A stretch of DNA of 64,000 nt from Globodera rostochiensis. Lineage: Eukaryota > Nematoda > Chromadorea > Rhabditida > Heteroderidae. Of the stretch, positions 29,501-40,402 are shown piece after piece. Position numbers and translations under genes: made by a program. The stretch covers positions 1 to 64,000 of the forward strand of contig JAEVLN010000004.1 in assembly GCA_018350325.1 (NCBI GenBank). Reading direction: 5' to 3'. Numbering within the stretch: the first letter of the stretch is position 1; every line of letters begins with the position of its first letter. The notes under the pieces were generated by a model. That model did no database searches, was not told where the DNA came from, and worked only from the letters and a program-made list of their open reading frames with translations.

Positions 29501-32331
29501 ATAAAAATAATTTTTTTTTTAAATTTTTTAGACACCAGCAGCAACAGTCCCTGACAAATTCATTCGATTTCTGAGCCTGTGTTGGACAAATTTGCGTGTT
29601 AAAATGGGTGGAAAAGGCAACAAAAAATCGACAACCAATTCTCGACTACAAACAGTTCCTGAAAAGATGACCAAGCAGTACACGATGTTGGTGATACCGC
29701 CGGTGAGTTCATTATCGATTTTTGTATTTTTGAACGAATTTAAAACTGTCCTTTTATTTTTTTAAAAAATTAGGCTATTTTTTTTGAAAAATTTGGCCAT
29801 TTTTCAGTCACTCAGCCATTTGCCGTGGGAATGTTTGCCGATCTACCGGCGCGCCCCGCTCGTCTACCGTATCCCCTGCTTTCATTTGTTTGAGCATTTG
29901 ATGGAACGAATCAAAAATGTGAATTTTTTTGTTTTGTTTTGTTTTCGGCATTTGGCCCAATTTCTCTGATCAGTGTTTTTTGATCAATTTCCACTCTGTC
30001 CTGATCACACCACATTCAGATCCCGACATCGGTGGACGGGCGCAACTCCTACTACGTGCTGAACCCGGGCGGCGATTTGGCAAAGACGCAGGAACGCATC
30101 AGCACGTTCATTGAACGCTTCAAATGGCGCGGCATCGTCGGACAGGTTTTACTAATATTCTGATTATTTTTGCGGACGGATCAACTATCAATAAAAAAAT
30201 CGCCACCATAAAATTTGAAAATATCCCATGGCTTTTTTGTTTTTAAACAATTTAGGTATTAATTAATTAATGTTTTGCAGATTCCATCCAAGGAACAAAT
30301 TCGGACAGTGCTCAACGAACACGACCTTTTCCTGTAATTGATCGGGAAAATTTTGTTTACAATATGACAACCGGTTCCAAAAATAAGGCACTTTTATGTT
30401 ATGGCATCCATTTTTTTTGTAAATTAAACATAGCCAAACGAGTTCAGTACCAAGTTTCGAAAATGAACAGAAAATACGGCAAAAAAATTACTAATTCCCA
30501 AAATTATGGCATTTTTTGCGATAAAAGTAGGGCATTCTGGCCACCTCTGGGGATGGGGGGAGGGTGCTTATCAAAATGTAACAATTTTGTTGTTTGATTG
30601 CGTGCCATTGCAGTTACATGGGCCACGGCAGCGGCCGGCCGTTATTTTGGCCGTTCGATGATTCGCGAGAGTGAGTGCCGTGCCGTCTCCGTGTTGATGG
30701 GCTGCTCCAGTGTCCGTGTGGTGGACGAGGGGCTCGACCTGGACGGGCGCTCGGCCGTCTACGAGTACATGATTGCGCGTGCGCCGTGCGTGATCGGCTG
30801 CCTGTGGATGGTCACTGACGGCGAAATTGACCGTAATAATTTTTTTTTTTTTTTGCAATTACCGTATATGCTCTTGTAATTCCACACTCTCTGATAATTC
30901 CACACTCTCTAATAATTCCGCACTTCCTGCCTCTCTAATAATTCCCCACCTCATTTAACGGCTAATTTAAAAAGTCAATCTTTAGGGATGCATTTTGGAG
31001 TTTATTGCATTTTTCTTAAGGAATTTTTTTGAAAAAAGTTGGATTTTAGGGGTGCATATTTTTGGGTTTTATATTACATTTTTCTTAAAGAATTTTTCCA
31101 GAAGAAAACTTTTTCTCCAAAATCATTTAGGGGTCAAATTTTTGTGTTTTACCCAGGGGTCGTATCGAATCAAAAATAAGGACAGATACGACTTGGATTT
31201 GGAAGGAAATTGGGTGAAATGAAGAAGATTTTCGTGATAGAAAGAACATACCTATCACCAACAGTTGAACATAATTCCACACACTCTAATAATTCCGCCC
31301 TTTCTGAGGAGGTTGAAAAATAATTCCACATGTGGAATTACAAGAGCATATACGGAAGAAATGGATGATTTTAATGAATGTGTGCCGAACTGGCCGAACG
31401 CGGTCCCCCACAGGGGGTTACGCACTGGGTTTATCTGAAAAAAAATGCCCGAAATTCGGTCCAATGTTTTCTTTTTGGCTTGGTTCGACCCGCGACATTT
31501 TTTGCATGGCCCTGCCGTGGTGTCAAACTAAACCCTCTGATTTTGACGGACCGACTGCGGTTGTGATTGGTCTCAAGTCGACTGATTTGGGGAGACAAAC
31601 AATGTTTTAAAAAAAAATTTGTTAAGCCTAAAAGAGTGCAACGAGTTCAGGCTTTTTCATGGCGCTGACCGAGTACTGTTTTGCCGAGCTGCACAAGAAG
31701 GACGCGGGGTAATTAATATACACATATTCTTGAAACAGAAATAAATGTTTCAACTTTTTGTTTGGGTCCTTCCTTGCCCTTTGAGAATGGTAGTCAGGGG
31801 GCCTGGACGTGATCACTGATCAGGTTAAAAACAACTTCCATGACTGTGTGATCACTAGGGAATTAACAAACTGCCTGATTTGTGATTGCGTACCCTCAAA
31901 TGGTCATGTGATTCGCACGATCACGTCCCAGTAGCCATGACGGTAATGTCCCCTCGCCGCTCTCTGTTGAAGTTAATTGGAGCTGTTAATTTGTCCGGTT
32001 TAATCTGATCAATTTTTTTTGTTGTTAAATCCAAAAATGATTTTCGTGCCAAAATTTCCGGTTCCGGCATTTTTGGTGCACTCCAGCACTGACTGGCACA
32101 TGTGGTTGAGTACACCTAAATAAGGCGCACATTTTCAGCACCGTCAACGACACGTTCCGTCTGTTGCTGGAGGGCGTGTTGGAGGCGCGCCGCAAGTGCA
32201 AATTGCCATTTTTGACTGGTGCAGCGGTTGTGGCCTACGGCCTGCCGGTGGTCGCGGCATTAAGTGCCATCGCCAACAACAATAATTCGCTGTCATCATC
32301 GACATCATCATTATCACCGCTGTCGTCGTAA
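23506..32331 (+). CDS. sep-1: Separase (cysteine protease, peptidase C50)
   Basis: More than 20 exons. It starts MASAASTAPITQTAAFKKCR at 23506; the second exon begins MFAEYGESDSARQFFDDDFY. The long N-terminal helical region includes LCLCSAFAEYQEAAHIYTW, TGIESLDGYANCLNALLTPL and RLEAHVTDCVCAFCTASGNN. The catalytic part is clear: SHLPWECLPIYRRAPLVYRI at about 29820, YMGHGSG (catalytic His) at about 30620, SVLMGCSS (catalytic Cys) at about 30700, PCVIGCLWMVTDGEIDR, FFMALTEYCFAEL and the end KCKLPFLTGAAVVAYGLPV (stop 32329-32331). It cleaves cohesin at anaphase. GHGSG and MGCSS are in different frames: one extra base in the CGGCCGGCC run at about 30640-30650. Introns hold a foldback element (30862-31355) and a CTCGAG hairpin (24573-24665). 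Confidence 0.92.
24573..24665. mobile_element. Short CTCGAG hairpin element in a separase intron
   Basis: GATGCTCGAGAAC starts and GACTCTCGAGCATC ends a 93-bp segment that shares AAATTTACC-like and CCTGAAACCTC-like internal sequence with the 44369 copy. It lies entirely within an intron. Confidence 0.65.
30862..31355. mobile_element. Non-autonomous inverted-repeat element in a separase intron
   Basis: Perfect 25-bp inverted repeats at 30862-30886 and 31331-31355 begin CCGTATATGCTCTTGTAATT. Both ends also carry two or three copies of ATAATTCCACACTCTCT-like repeats. There is no transposase frame inside the 494 bp. It is wholly intronic, between the catalytic-Cys exon and the exon FFMALTEYCF. 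The target duplication is not clear by eye. Confidence 0.8.
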
Positions 32332-32866
32332 TTGTCTAATTGATGGGCTGGAGAACGATTAACAACAACCCCCCCGCCCACCCCCCCCCCCAATATTTAT
32401 TTTGTCCATTTTTGTCTATTTATTTATTTAATTTGTTCTTTATTGTTGTATCATTTGCGCATTTTGTGTGTGTGGTGTCATTTTTGTGCCATTTAAACAC
32501 TCACTGACTGATTGTATTGATTTTGGAAAACATAATGATCTTCCCCCCTAAGGGGGGAGGGGGCGTACTTACGCAATGAACCGGATGAAAATCTAGGGGG
32601 CAAAAATATGGGACCGGCGGTGTCCCCGGGGAGGGGGGGGGGGGACTATTTTTTGTGTCTTCAAAAATATTTTTGTGAGTCCAGCAATGCTAATAATGCA
32701 AGCAAATTCTCCCCATTTTCGTTTTTCTGTTTGAGCAATTTTTTTTTTGTGTTCCTCTCAAATTTTTTGCTTGTGCATTATTCTGACATTTTATTAATAT
32801 TCTTTCACATGCTATTGAATTGAATGATAACAAAAAACAAATAAACAAACAGCTCTCTCTCTCTCT
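32332..32866. other. Convergent 3' intergenic region
   Basis: Lies between the separase stop and the release-factor stop. It contains CCCCCCAAT and GGGGGGGGGG runs and a GA/CT microsatellite at about 32851-32869. No gene was seen. Confidence 0.5.
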
Positions 32867-34992
32867 CTATGGGTTCTGCAATTGTTTCTGGTCCTGCTGG
32901 CCCAAGCCTTCGCGTTCGTACATTGCCATCAGCAAGTCGACCACCCTTTTCGAGCTGTTCACCGCCGGCCAGAAATTGTTCAACACCATGCCGTGTCAGC
33001 TTTAATGTGTGGTTTTTTTTGGTTATATGCTTCATCCCCCCCTCCAAACCTTTAACCGATGGTCCGTCATCCGATTGTCCTTGTAATTGTAGGTACGAAT
33101 TTTCTCGGCACGTTCCATTGTGCCAACCTTTAAAGGGAGGGCATCAAAATGAGCATGAACAAATTTTAAAATTTTGTGGCATTAAAATAAAGAAAAAAAA
33201 CAAAATTAGAAATTCGTACTCGCAAAGTTCGGTTGGAAGCATAGCGACGGGTCGCCTCGTCCACTTGTTGCTTCAACAGCATGGCGGCAAGTCGCTGGTG
33301 CGCAATCTGTGATTTTATGTCCATTCATAATATCTAACTTCGTCAAATCAAACCCTCATTCTTTGATCAATGTTTGGAATAACTGATCAATCCCTAAACC
33401 GCTGATCAATGTTTATAAAACAACAGGGGAGGGGTGTGAACTGATCAATTCCTAAAGCGTTGAGCAAAAGCCGATTGAAGAAATTGATCAGTTCGGTGGT
33501 GGGACCAATCGGATGATCAATTACAGAAGCCCTGATCAGAGAAGGACCAATCAATTTCAAAAACGACGCTCTTGATCGGATCATAAATTTGTAGAAGAAC
33601 AAACAAACAAATTTTGCCCACCTTTACGTTCTGCGCCAAATACCTCTCGTCCATCACTTTAACGCTCGTTCCTGAAAAAATTTTCGTTCGTTTTTTTTTG
33701 TGAAATTTTTCATTTTTTGTTTTGTGTTGCCAACCCCGTCGGTTTGTGCGTGAGGCGAACGAACGTCGACAATTGCGTTTACATTTGCGCCGCCCGGGCC
33801 CGAGGAGCGCATGTGCTCCTCCTTCAACTCGTCCGGCGTGTACATCACTTCGGGCTGTCACAAAAAAAACCATCATTTTGGAAATTGTCGGTTTTTACAT
33901 ATACAAAAAATTCGGGGGGGGGGGGGGGGGGGGGGCAAAATTCTCTCTTTTTTTATTTCGTCATCTAAAAACGCACCGATTTTTTATAAAATTCGCAATA
34001 AAAAATAGGGAGCATTTTTTTCATACATTCTTTAGAGTAATTTTTTTTTTTCAATTAACTTTATGATTATGAAAATTTAAATGTTCACTTTTTACGGTTC
34101 AGGCAGCACAGCCAGGCTGACCGTGCTGGTGTGCATGCGCCCCCTTCGCCTCCGTGACAGGTACTCGTTGAACTCGATGGACCCCGCTCTGAAAATCAAA
34201 AAATAAAACATTTTTTTTGGTTAAAGATGAAGAAAAATAAAAATGTTAAATTTAGTTTAGTTGGAACTGAGGTTGTTTTCAAATCTTCCTTTTAAAGTTG
34301 GTGAGTCCAACGTTTTAAATTTCTCAGCAAGAAAGATTTAAAATTTAACCTTTTTTTTTAAATTATTACTGTCAACAACCTCAAAACGCATTTTGGCATA
34401 GCACCCGTCGCCTTCCAACAAAACGATGGCCGAATTAATGCCGGTGCCACCGGTTTTTGTGCATTTGCTCATCTAAACAAAAAAAATTTTTTTTGGGTTT
34501 TTTTTTTGAAAATTTCTTGGCACTTCATGCGTCGTCCAGTGCCAACCGTTTCGTGCAGCAAATTTGGCATACATATTGTACAGTTCAGCGGCAAAAAGTG
34601 CAGCTTCAGTGCCGCCGGGCCGCCGCTTACAATTTTTTATTATTAAAAAAAACTTTTACAAACACCCCACAAAGTATTGTTTAATTTTCAAAAAATGAGG
34701 CCCCTTAGACATTTTGTGAAAACGGAAAAAAAGCAAAAACCTGTTGAATTCCAATTGACATCGTCTCAACGAGTCAAGGTCCAGAGCCGATTCAGCAAAT
34801 CCATGAGGTCACCCGGGAGAAGGGGCTAAAATTAAATTAAAAACCTAAAAACATAGCAAAAAAATAAATAAATTCACCGGAGGCAGCGGCTGTTGTCGAT
34901 TTGAAAGCCAAAAAGTGCCTCAAAATTGGATGGCATTTCAAAAGTGCCACGTTTTGGGTGGTCGGAAAGCGGAAAACTGACGATGAAAGCAT
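32867..34992 (-). pseudogene. Mitochondrial peptide chain release factor 1 (mtRF1-type), frame-disrupted
   Basis: The start at 34992 (MLSSSVFRFPTTQNVALLKC, then HFLAFKSTTAAASG) is Ser/Arg-rich without acids, a good mitochondrial presequence. Exons then give [147 protein letters not shown] and a C-terminal end LTRHGVEQFLAGGEQLEK. These match class I release factors that end mitochondrial translation. Frame breaks separate EAKG/RMHTST (about 34145), GGANVN/VRLTH (about 33780) and EQLEK/the C-terminus (about 32945). The GGQ motif reads GGA. It is either a pseudogene or erroneous consensus. Exon order and introns are preserved. Confidence 0.8.
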
Positions 34993-35460
34993 TTTTGGGA
35001 GTGGTCGAAAATGTGAATCAAAATAAAATAACAATTAAGTACAAGTCTTTTCACCCCTTTTTTGCTAGAATATATTTGATAAAAAAATTTCCAAATGACA
35101 CGAAGCTTGCTTAATTCTGTTGAGTTTCAAATTACTTTGACCAGCAAAACGAAAATAAAAAAAATAAAATTAAGACAAACACCTAAGGCATGCGCAAACA
35201 TGCGCCGACGTTTATAACTTTTTTCAAACCGATCCAAATCAAATGATCAAGATACCAATCGAAGGCTCAAATTTTCTACAATTTTCCATCAAGCAAAAGC
35301 TAAGCGATTCGCAACGTTAGAAAGCATTGAAGAAATTAATTTTTCAAACTGGCTTACGGGCCCATAACTTTTTTTTTTTTGAAAAGTATCAAATTGCTTA
35401 GTTTATGCCTAAAATTAAGTTCTACACATCAAGCACTTTCGATTGTTACCGCAACGACTT

Positions 35461-35860
35461 GGGGAATATAACTTCGGCACGAAGAACGCGAGTGTCCGCC
35501 TTTCTTCGCTTTGACTCGCTTATTGCGTCCAGACATTTTGTTGTTGAATCGAGAAGAGCAAAGAAGAAAATTTGTTGCGTTTGTCAGCCAGAGACTGTGA
35601 GCAAATTGAAAAATTGGAAGTTTAAATACAAAAAATTGGCATAGAAATTCGAATTGTTAGACACACATTTCTCTCGCTGTCTGTCACACTGTACATTTCA
35701 CTGCCTCTCTCATTTTTTACTCTCGTCTCTTTTCCTCTCTATTTCCTCCACTATTTCCACACTTTTGTCATTATCTCTGCGCTCATCTGTCTTTTTTATT
35801 TTTAGAGTTTTGGACCCCATACAAAAAAGTATTGACAATTTCCTTAAAGCAACGACCATT
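35461..35860 (-). pseudogene. Duplicated H2A 5' end and promoter
   Basis: Matches 13717-14095 closely: the part of H2A exon 1 from Met through ...RAEVIFP (with a 2-base deletion inside GGCACGTGAAG), the leader, TATA-like TATTTAAAC and the CT-rich upstream block. It carries a roughly 30-bp insertion (about 35790-35818). The copy stops inside exon 1 and is followed by unrelated DNA, so it has a promoter and start codon but no histone fold. Confidence 0.9.
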
Positions 35861-36006
35861 CTATGGTGTTTGTCGCCCAGTCGTCTGTGCGAGATAGAGC
35901 TGTCTACAGTGTATCAAAATTTTTGGAAAGCGGTCGGGGATGCCCGACCGCGCAAAAGCGACGCGTTTCGGCGCGCTCGGCTCGGTGCGGCACGATTCGG
36001 CGCGGC

Positions 36007-36335
36007 ACAATTCGGCGTCGACAAGTTTTTGATTATAACTTAGCTGAAAGTCAACCAAACTCGACATTCTTGGTATCATTCGAAAGCATTCAATGAGTAG
36101 AAGCTTGAAAAGTCAAAAGCTAAACGGTTCGTCTTTTCAAAAAAAGGTTATAGGTTTAAAACCTGTGAAAATTGCCATTTTTGTCGTGGTGACGTTTTAA
36201 GTCGAATCGCTTACAAATTAGCTTTTGCTTTGTAAGCTTCTACTCATTGCATGCTTTCGAATGATACCAAGCATGTTTGGTTTGGTTGACTTTGAGCAAA
36301 GTTATAATGAAAAAAAACTTGTCGGCGCCGAATCG
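36007..36335. mobile_element. Foldback (MITE-like) element
   Basis: Long imperfect inverted arms, about 36007-36106 and 36231-36335, share ATTCGGCGTCGACAAGTTTT at the ends and GGTATCATTCGAAAGCAT inside. The centre is about 125 bp. There is no coding content. Diverged single-arm relatives (GGTATCAATCGAAAGC, ATACCAATCGAAGGC) occur near 14100 and 35250, suggesting a dispersed family. Confidence 0.8.
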
Positions 36336-36700
36336 TGATGTACAGCGCAAAAGAAAGTGGAGGGCTTAGGGTTTGCTGTTTTCAATGAAAACGCACTGAA
36401 CCCAGCCCTGTGCCCACAAATCAGGGAAAGCCCAATTTTTTGGTTTGAATTTTTAATATGGAATTTTGAAAAAAATGTTTGTACATTACAGCTGATTGCT
36501 TAATTTTTTATATTGAACATTTCTACCCCGCTAACAGTTGAATTGTTTTTTGCATGTTTTATTTGCCAAGAATATGCAGATCCAAGAGATGAATTGTAAC
36601 AATAAGATTACAAAAAATGATTATTGGTCAAACAAAACAAAGAGTCTCCGTCTGGTTAGTCAAAAAAAGAGCGATTTCGATTTTTTATAACTCCAAATCC

Positions 36701-37300
36701 TCATTGGTAGAAGGGCGGTCTGTCCATCTGAATGCCGTACTCCTCCAGCACCGGCTGCAACAGTTCGTTGGTCAGACAATATTTAGCCTCACGTTGCCCC
36801 TTCTTCACTTGACCAAGGCCTTTAATGCGAGCCTGGAAAAATACAATACGAAGAATTGATTTGACATTAATTAGTAAAAATTGCACCCTTCAAACATTTT
36901 CAAAACAATAAAAATATGGGTTCTACTAGCCTAGTTTGGTTGCACTTTTTACATCAAATTGTTTTTTCCTTTGCTTCCATCTCCTAAAAAGTGTTTCTTG
37001 GTGGGTAAATTCGAGGTCGAGCAACCCGAATTAGATTTTTAAAAAAAACATTTTTCGAAATTTGACGCAAAGAAAGCGGGGCCCAAATAGACGAAAAACA
37101 AAATATGAACTCCTCCAAAAAGTCACAAAAATTGGCCCAGAAACAAAATGATGGCTATATGCCTGTTGCATTGCGTCCAGGCAAATGTCGGAGATGAACT
37201 TTTGCGCAGCCAGCGAAAACAGACGCACCACGCGCACATCCGGATTCGCAATGCCATTCTTACGCCGACTTACAAAACCAAAAAAATTGGCTTTTCGCAT
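36701..37300 (-). CDS. taf-10: TFIID subunit 10 (TAF10), 5' part missing
   Basis: The upstream exon (about 37266-37165) reads [20 protein letters not shown] and [12 protein letters not shown]. After a GC donor (CAG then GCATAT) the last exon (about 36846-36701) reads [36 protein letters not shown] and ends DRPPFYQ. This is the conserved TAF10 histone fold ([19 protein letters not shown] in other animals) and its GIxVxxPxY(F) end. TAF10 is shared by TFIID and SAGA and pairs with TAF3, TAF8 or SPT7-like. No N-terminal exon is seen; the sequence immediately upstream (37301-37400) is the third copy of a dispersed repeat. It is either truncated or has a distant first exon. Confidence 0.85.
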
Positions 37301-37400
37301 CGTCAGATGCAGGCTTCAGCTTGTCCACAAAGTATTAAATTTGGCAACTACACTTTTGTTCCAACTGATGAAAATATTACCTTTCCCGTCTTCCGATATC
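37301..37400 (+). repeat. Dispersed repeat, copy 3 (partial)
   Basis: A run starting GATGCAGGCTTCAGCTTGTC matches the centre of the 14388 and 16803 copies. It is joined on the left to CTTACAAAACCAAAAAAATT, which is also the breakpoint sequence next to the inverted H2B fragment at about 15090. Confidence 0.85.
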
Positions 37401-40400
37401 GACCTTTCAGGACGAAGAATCACCTAAAAATTTTTTGCCAACTTCCTAGAAAAAATGGGGTGCCGACATTTCATATACGAAGATTCAAATTGGTTTTTAA
37501 TTTTGGACCCTTCTAGCATTGAACCTTTTCCCGTCCTTCGGGAGACAATGTTCTTCCCCCCCCCCCCGCTAAAAATGTTTATTTGTCCAAAAAAGTTCGC
37601 TGCCCCCTCCCGAGAGCGCGTCCATAAATGGTCTTGGGGATGGGAAGGCACAAATCCCCTTCCCCGGATGAAATGCATACCCCGGGGGGGGGGGGGGCTC
37701 TTCCAAATGCCCCCCCCCCGGGTGAGAAGAGCAACAAAATCATCCAATCACCCACCCACCCACCCCATTCATTCATTCATTTGCATTGTGTTGTATCCCC
37801 CGGGGGGGGGCAATGATTCTCCTCTGCCCAGAATTTGGGGCCTTGTAAAAGTTGGACAGAATTGGCATTGGCACACGGTGCCGTCCCTGTGCCGTTCTCT
37901 CTGGTTGTTGCGCAATGTCCATTTTCCCAAATGTATTAAAATTGTGAATTTTCATCAAAATCATTTAATGTGAAGAAACGAAACATTTTTTGTTTTTGTT
38001 TAATTATTTGCGTTTGGACGAAAGTTTTTGGTTTTTTTTTTAGGAAACTCAGTGACATAGTGTTCAGGCTTCTGGCAAAGCATTCAAATTTGCCTCAGGC
38101 ATGTGATTTAAACGCTTCCGAAAATTCTCAATTTTAAATTTGCCTCATAGTCAGGCTAAATTGATTAAATTTTTAAAATGTTGCGAATTTACCTCAAAAT
38201 TCTCAAAAGTTTGTATGCCTCCGGCAAAGCTATTACGTTTTAAAAATACAAATTTGCCTCAGGCAAAGCGATTAGTTTCAAAAATTTGCAAATTCGGGCT
38301 CAGCCATGCGATTTAACGCCTCAGAAGTTCTCAAAATTTTACCAATTTGCCCCAGGCAAAGCGATTTTAAATTCATAAAATTGCCTGAGGCACTGTGCCT
38401 GTGTGCGCCGTCGCAGTCGTCGGCCCATCCCAAAAAAATTTTTTCCGCCAAAGATTTGTTTACGATCCCCGCCGATCCGTTCGCGTCATCCGTCGCTCAC
38501 CCTAAAAGTGTGAGGACGCTGGGGGGGGGGGGGGGAGGCACTCAAGACGACGGCGGACGATGGAGGGGAGAGACCGCAAAACCTCAAAAAGTTTTGTAGA
38601 GGTGCCGAAAATTGTAAGTCCGCCGTCCCCTGGGGGGATGGACTCATTGAGAAAGAGAGAAAGAGAGAGTATAATGTTTCAACAATTAAATAAAATGTTT
38701 TTAATTCAATTTAGAAATTCTAAATTTGAATTTGAATTGCCCCGTTAATCTTACTTAATAATTCTTTCAATTCAATTTGAAGAATTCTAATTTAAATTTA
38801 ATTGTGCCGTCCCCTGGGGGGGGGGGGATGGACTTAATGAGAGGTTATTTTTAATTCAATTTGGGGAATTCTTTTTATGTCCGGACTCCGGTGTTCAGCT
38901 CTGATTGATTCTTTTTTTTTAAAGGTTAAACGCCATTTTTTGCAATTGTTTGCTTTACATTTTTGTAAACATCAATTGATCAGATTGGATTCAATTATGG
39001 CACAAATTCACCACATTTTATAGCCCCATTAATTAGTTACTTTATTAAAATTTACAAATTGTGTGTACCCCGCCTAAAAATGTGTCCGTCCGTCCGTCAT
39101 TTTTACCTTCCGCGAGTTATTTTTTGCCTCCAAAAATCCCCCCTAAAATTTTTCACCGTAAATCCGTCCGTTCGTCCTCTTCCATATTCCCCCAAAACGC
39201 TGCAAAACTTAACTTTGATTGAGGGGGGGGGGCAAAGTGCGGACGCCCCCCCCCCGCCGTCCCATCGCGCCAATTTGTCATTTTTGTGCCCCATAAAATG
39301 GTCGTCGGAAGCGACGGGGAGCTCTGTGCCCCCTGCCCCCAATCCGTCCGTCCGTTGGCCGTCGCCAGCAGACGGGCGGACGAAACGCTTCGTCCATTCT
39401 GTCCCCTGAGGGGAGGGGGGGCGGCGAGGGGGAGGAGAATACCGTAATATTTGAACGTTTTTCCTTTTTTTTTTTAAACCAAACATTATAGTATATTGCG
39501 TTTCTTTCCCTGAAACTTTAAATAGAATTTACGGCACTTTTCTTCACCCGCAAAAAGTCAAAATGTGGAAGGGCGGACTACCGTAATTCGGCTCTTAACA
39601 GCCCTACTGACGGGCATTTTTCGCATTCTTTCTTCCCCTCGGGGGTTAATGTGCCAAAATTGCATTTCCCTCTACCCTCTAAGAGCTAGCGGGGCAATTG
39701 ATATTCTAAAAAAAGACCGTAATTTTGAGGATTGATTCACTAAAAGGCGCTTACTTTATTTTAGCGGCTTTCTTCCCCTAAAGGCCTACACTATTCTTAA
39801 AGACAAAACCGTTTCTTCCCCTGAGGGGTTGTTACCGTAATCAAAACGTTTTTCGCATTTTAAGCACCATTTTGTTGTTTTGTTTTACGGTGTTTTTCTT
39901 CCCCCGAAGAGGAATTAGCAAAAGAATTTGACGCTTTTTCAGTGCCAAATTTGCGTTTTGAGGGCGTACTGTAATTTTGCGGCCTTTTTTGTTGTGAATT
40001 GGTGGGATTTTCTTGAATATATTTTCTGGATTTTTTGAGTCCACCAAATAATAATCCCTTTTCTTTTTGTGCCATTCGATCATCCGCTCACAAAAAAAAG
40101 AGAGTTTTTTTGTTGTGCAATTTTTCTCGGGTCGAGTGGGGGTCGGCGCGCGGCCGGCCGGCCGGCCCACAACTTTCACACATTTTTCTTTTATTTTTCC
40201 GTCCCCCACGGCGCCAAACAGACGGACAGCCAACAAAATTATTGTTTAGAAAATTTAAAAAAATTTGCGCCATTTTATGGAAAATTGTGACCAATTTTTG
40301 CTTGGACAATACGCAAATAATGCAGAAGGTACGGTACAAAACACGCACACAAAATAATAATTAATTAATTTATAAATGATTTAATTTAATTGGTTAATTA
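37401..40400. other. Gene-poor region with G/C tracts and degenerate repeats
   Basis: This has many runs of 8-15 G or C and CCCC(T)GAGGGG palindromes. Between 38060 and 38400 a decayed repeat recurs about every 60-80 bp around TTTGCCTCAGGCAAAGCGATT. A possible exon at about 38418-38522 reads SSAHPKKIFSAKDLFTIPAD and continues into PFASSVAHPKSVRTL, of unknown family. Nothing else could be supported. Confidence 0.5.
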
Positions 40401-40402
40401 AG

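Noticed and set aside
37455..37973. 172-codon plus-strand frame with many Pro/Gly runs
   Set aside because: It crosses three poly-C/poly-G tracts and part of a dispersed repeat; no conserved block.
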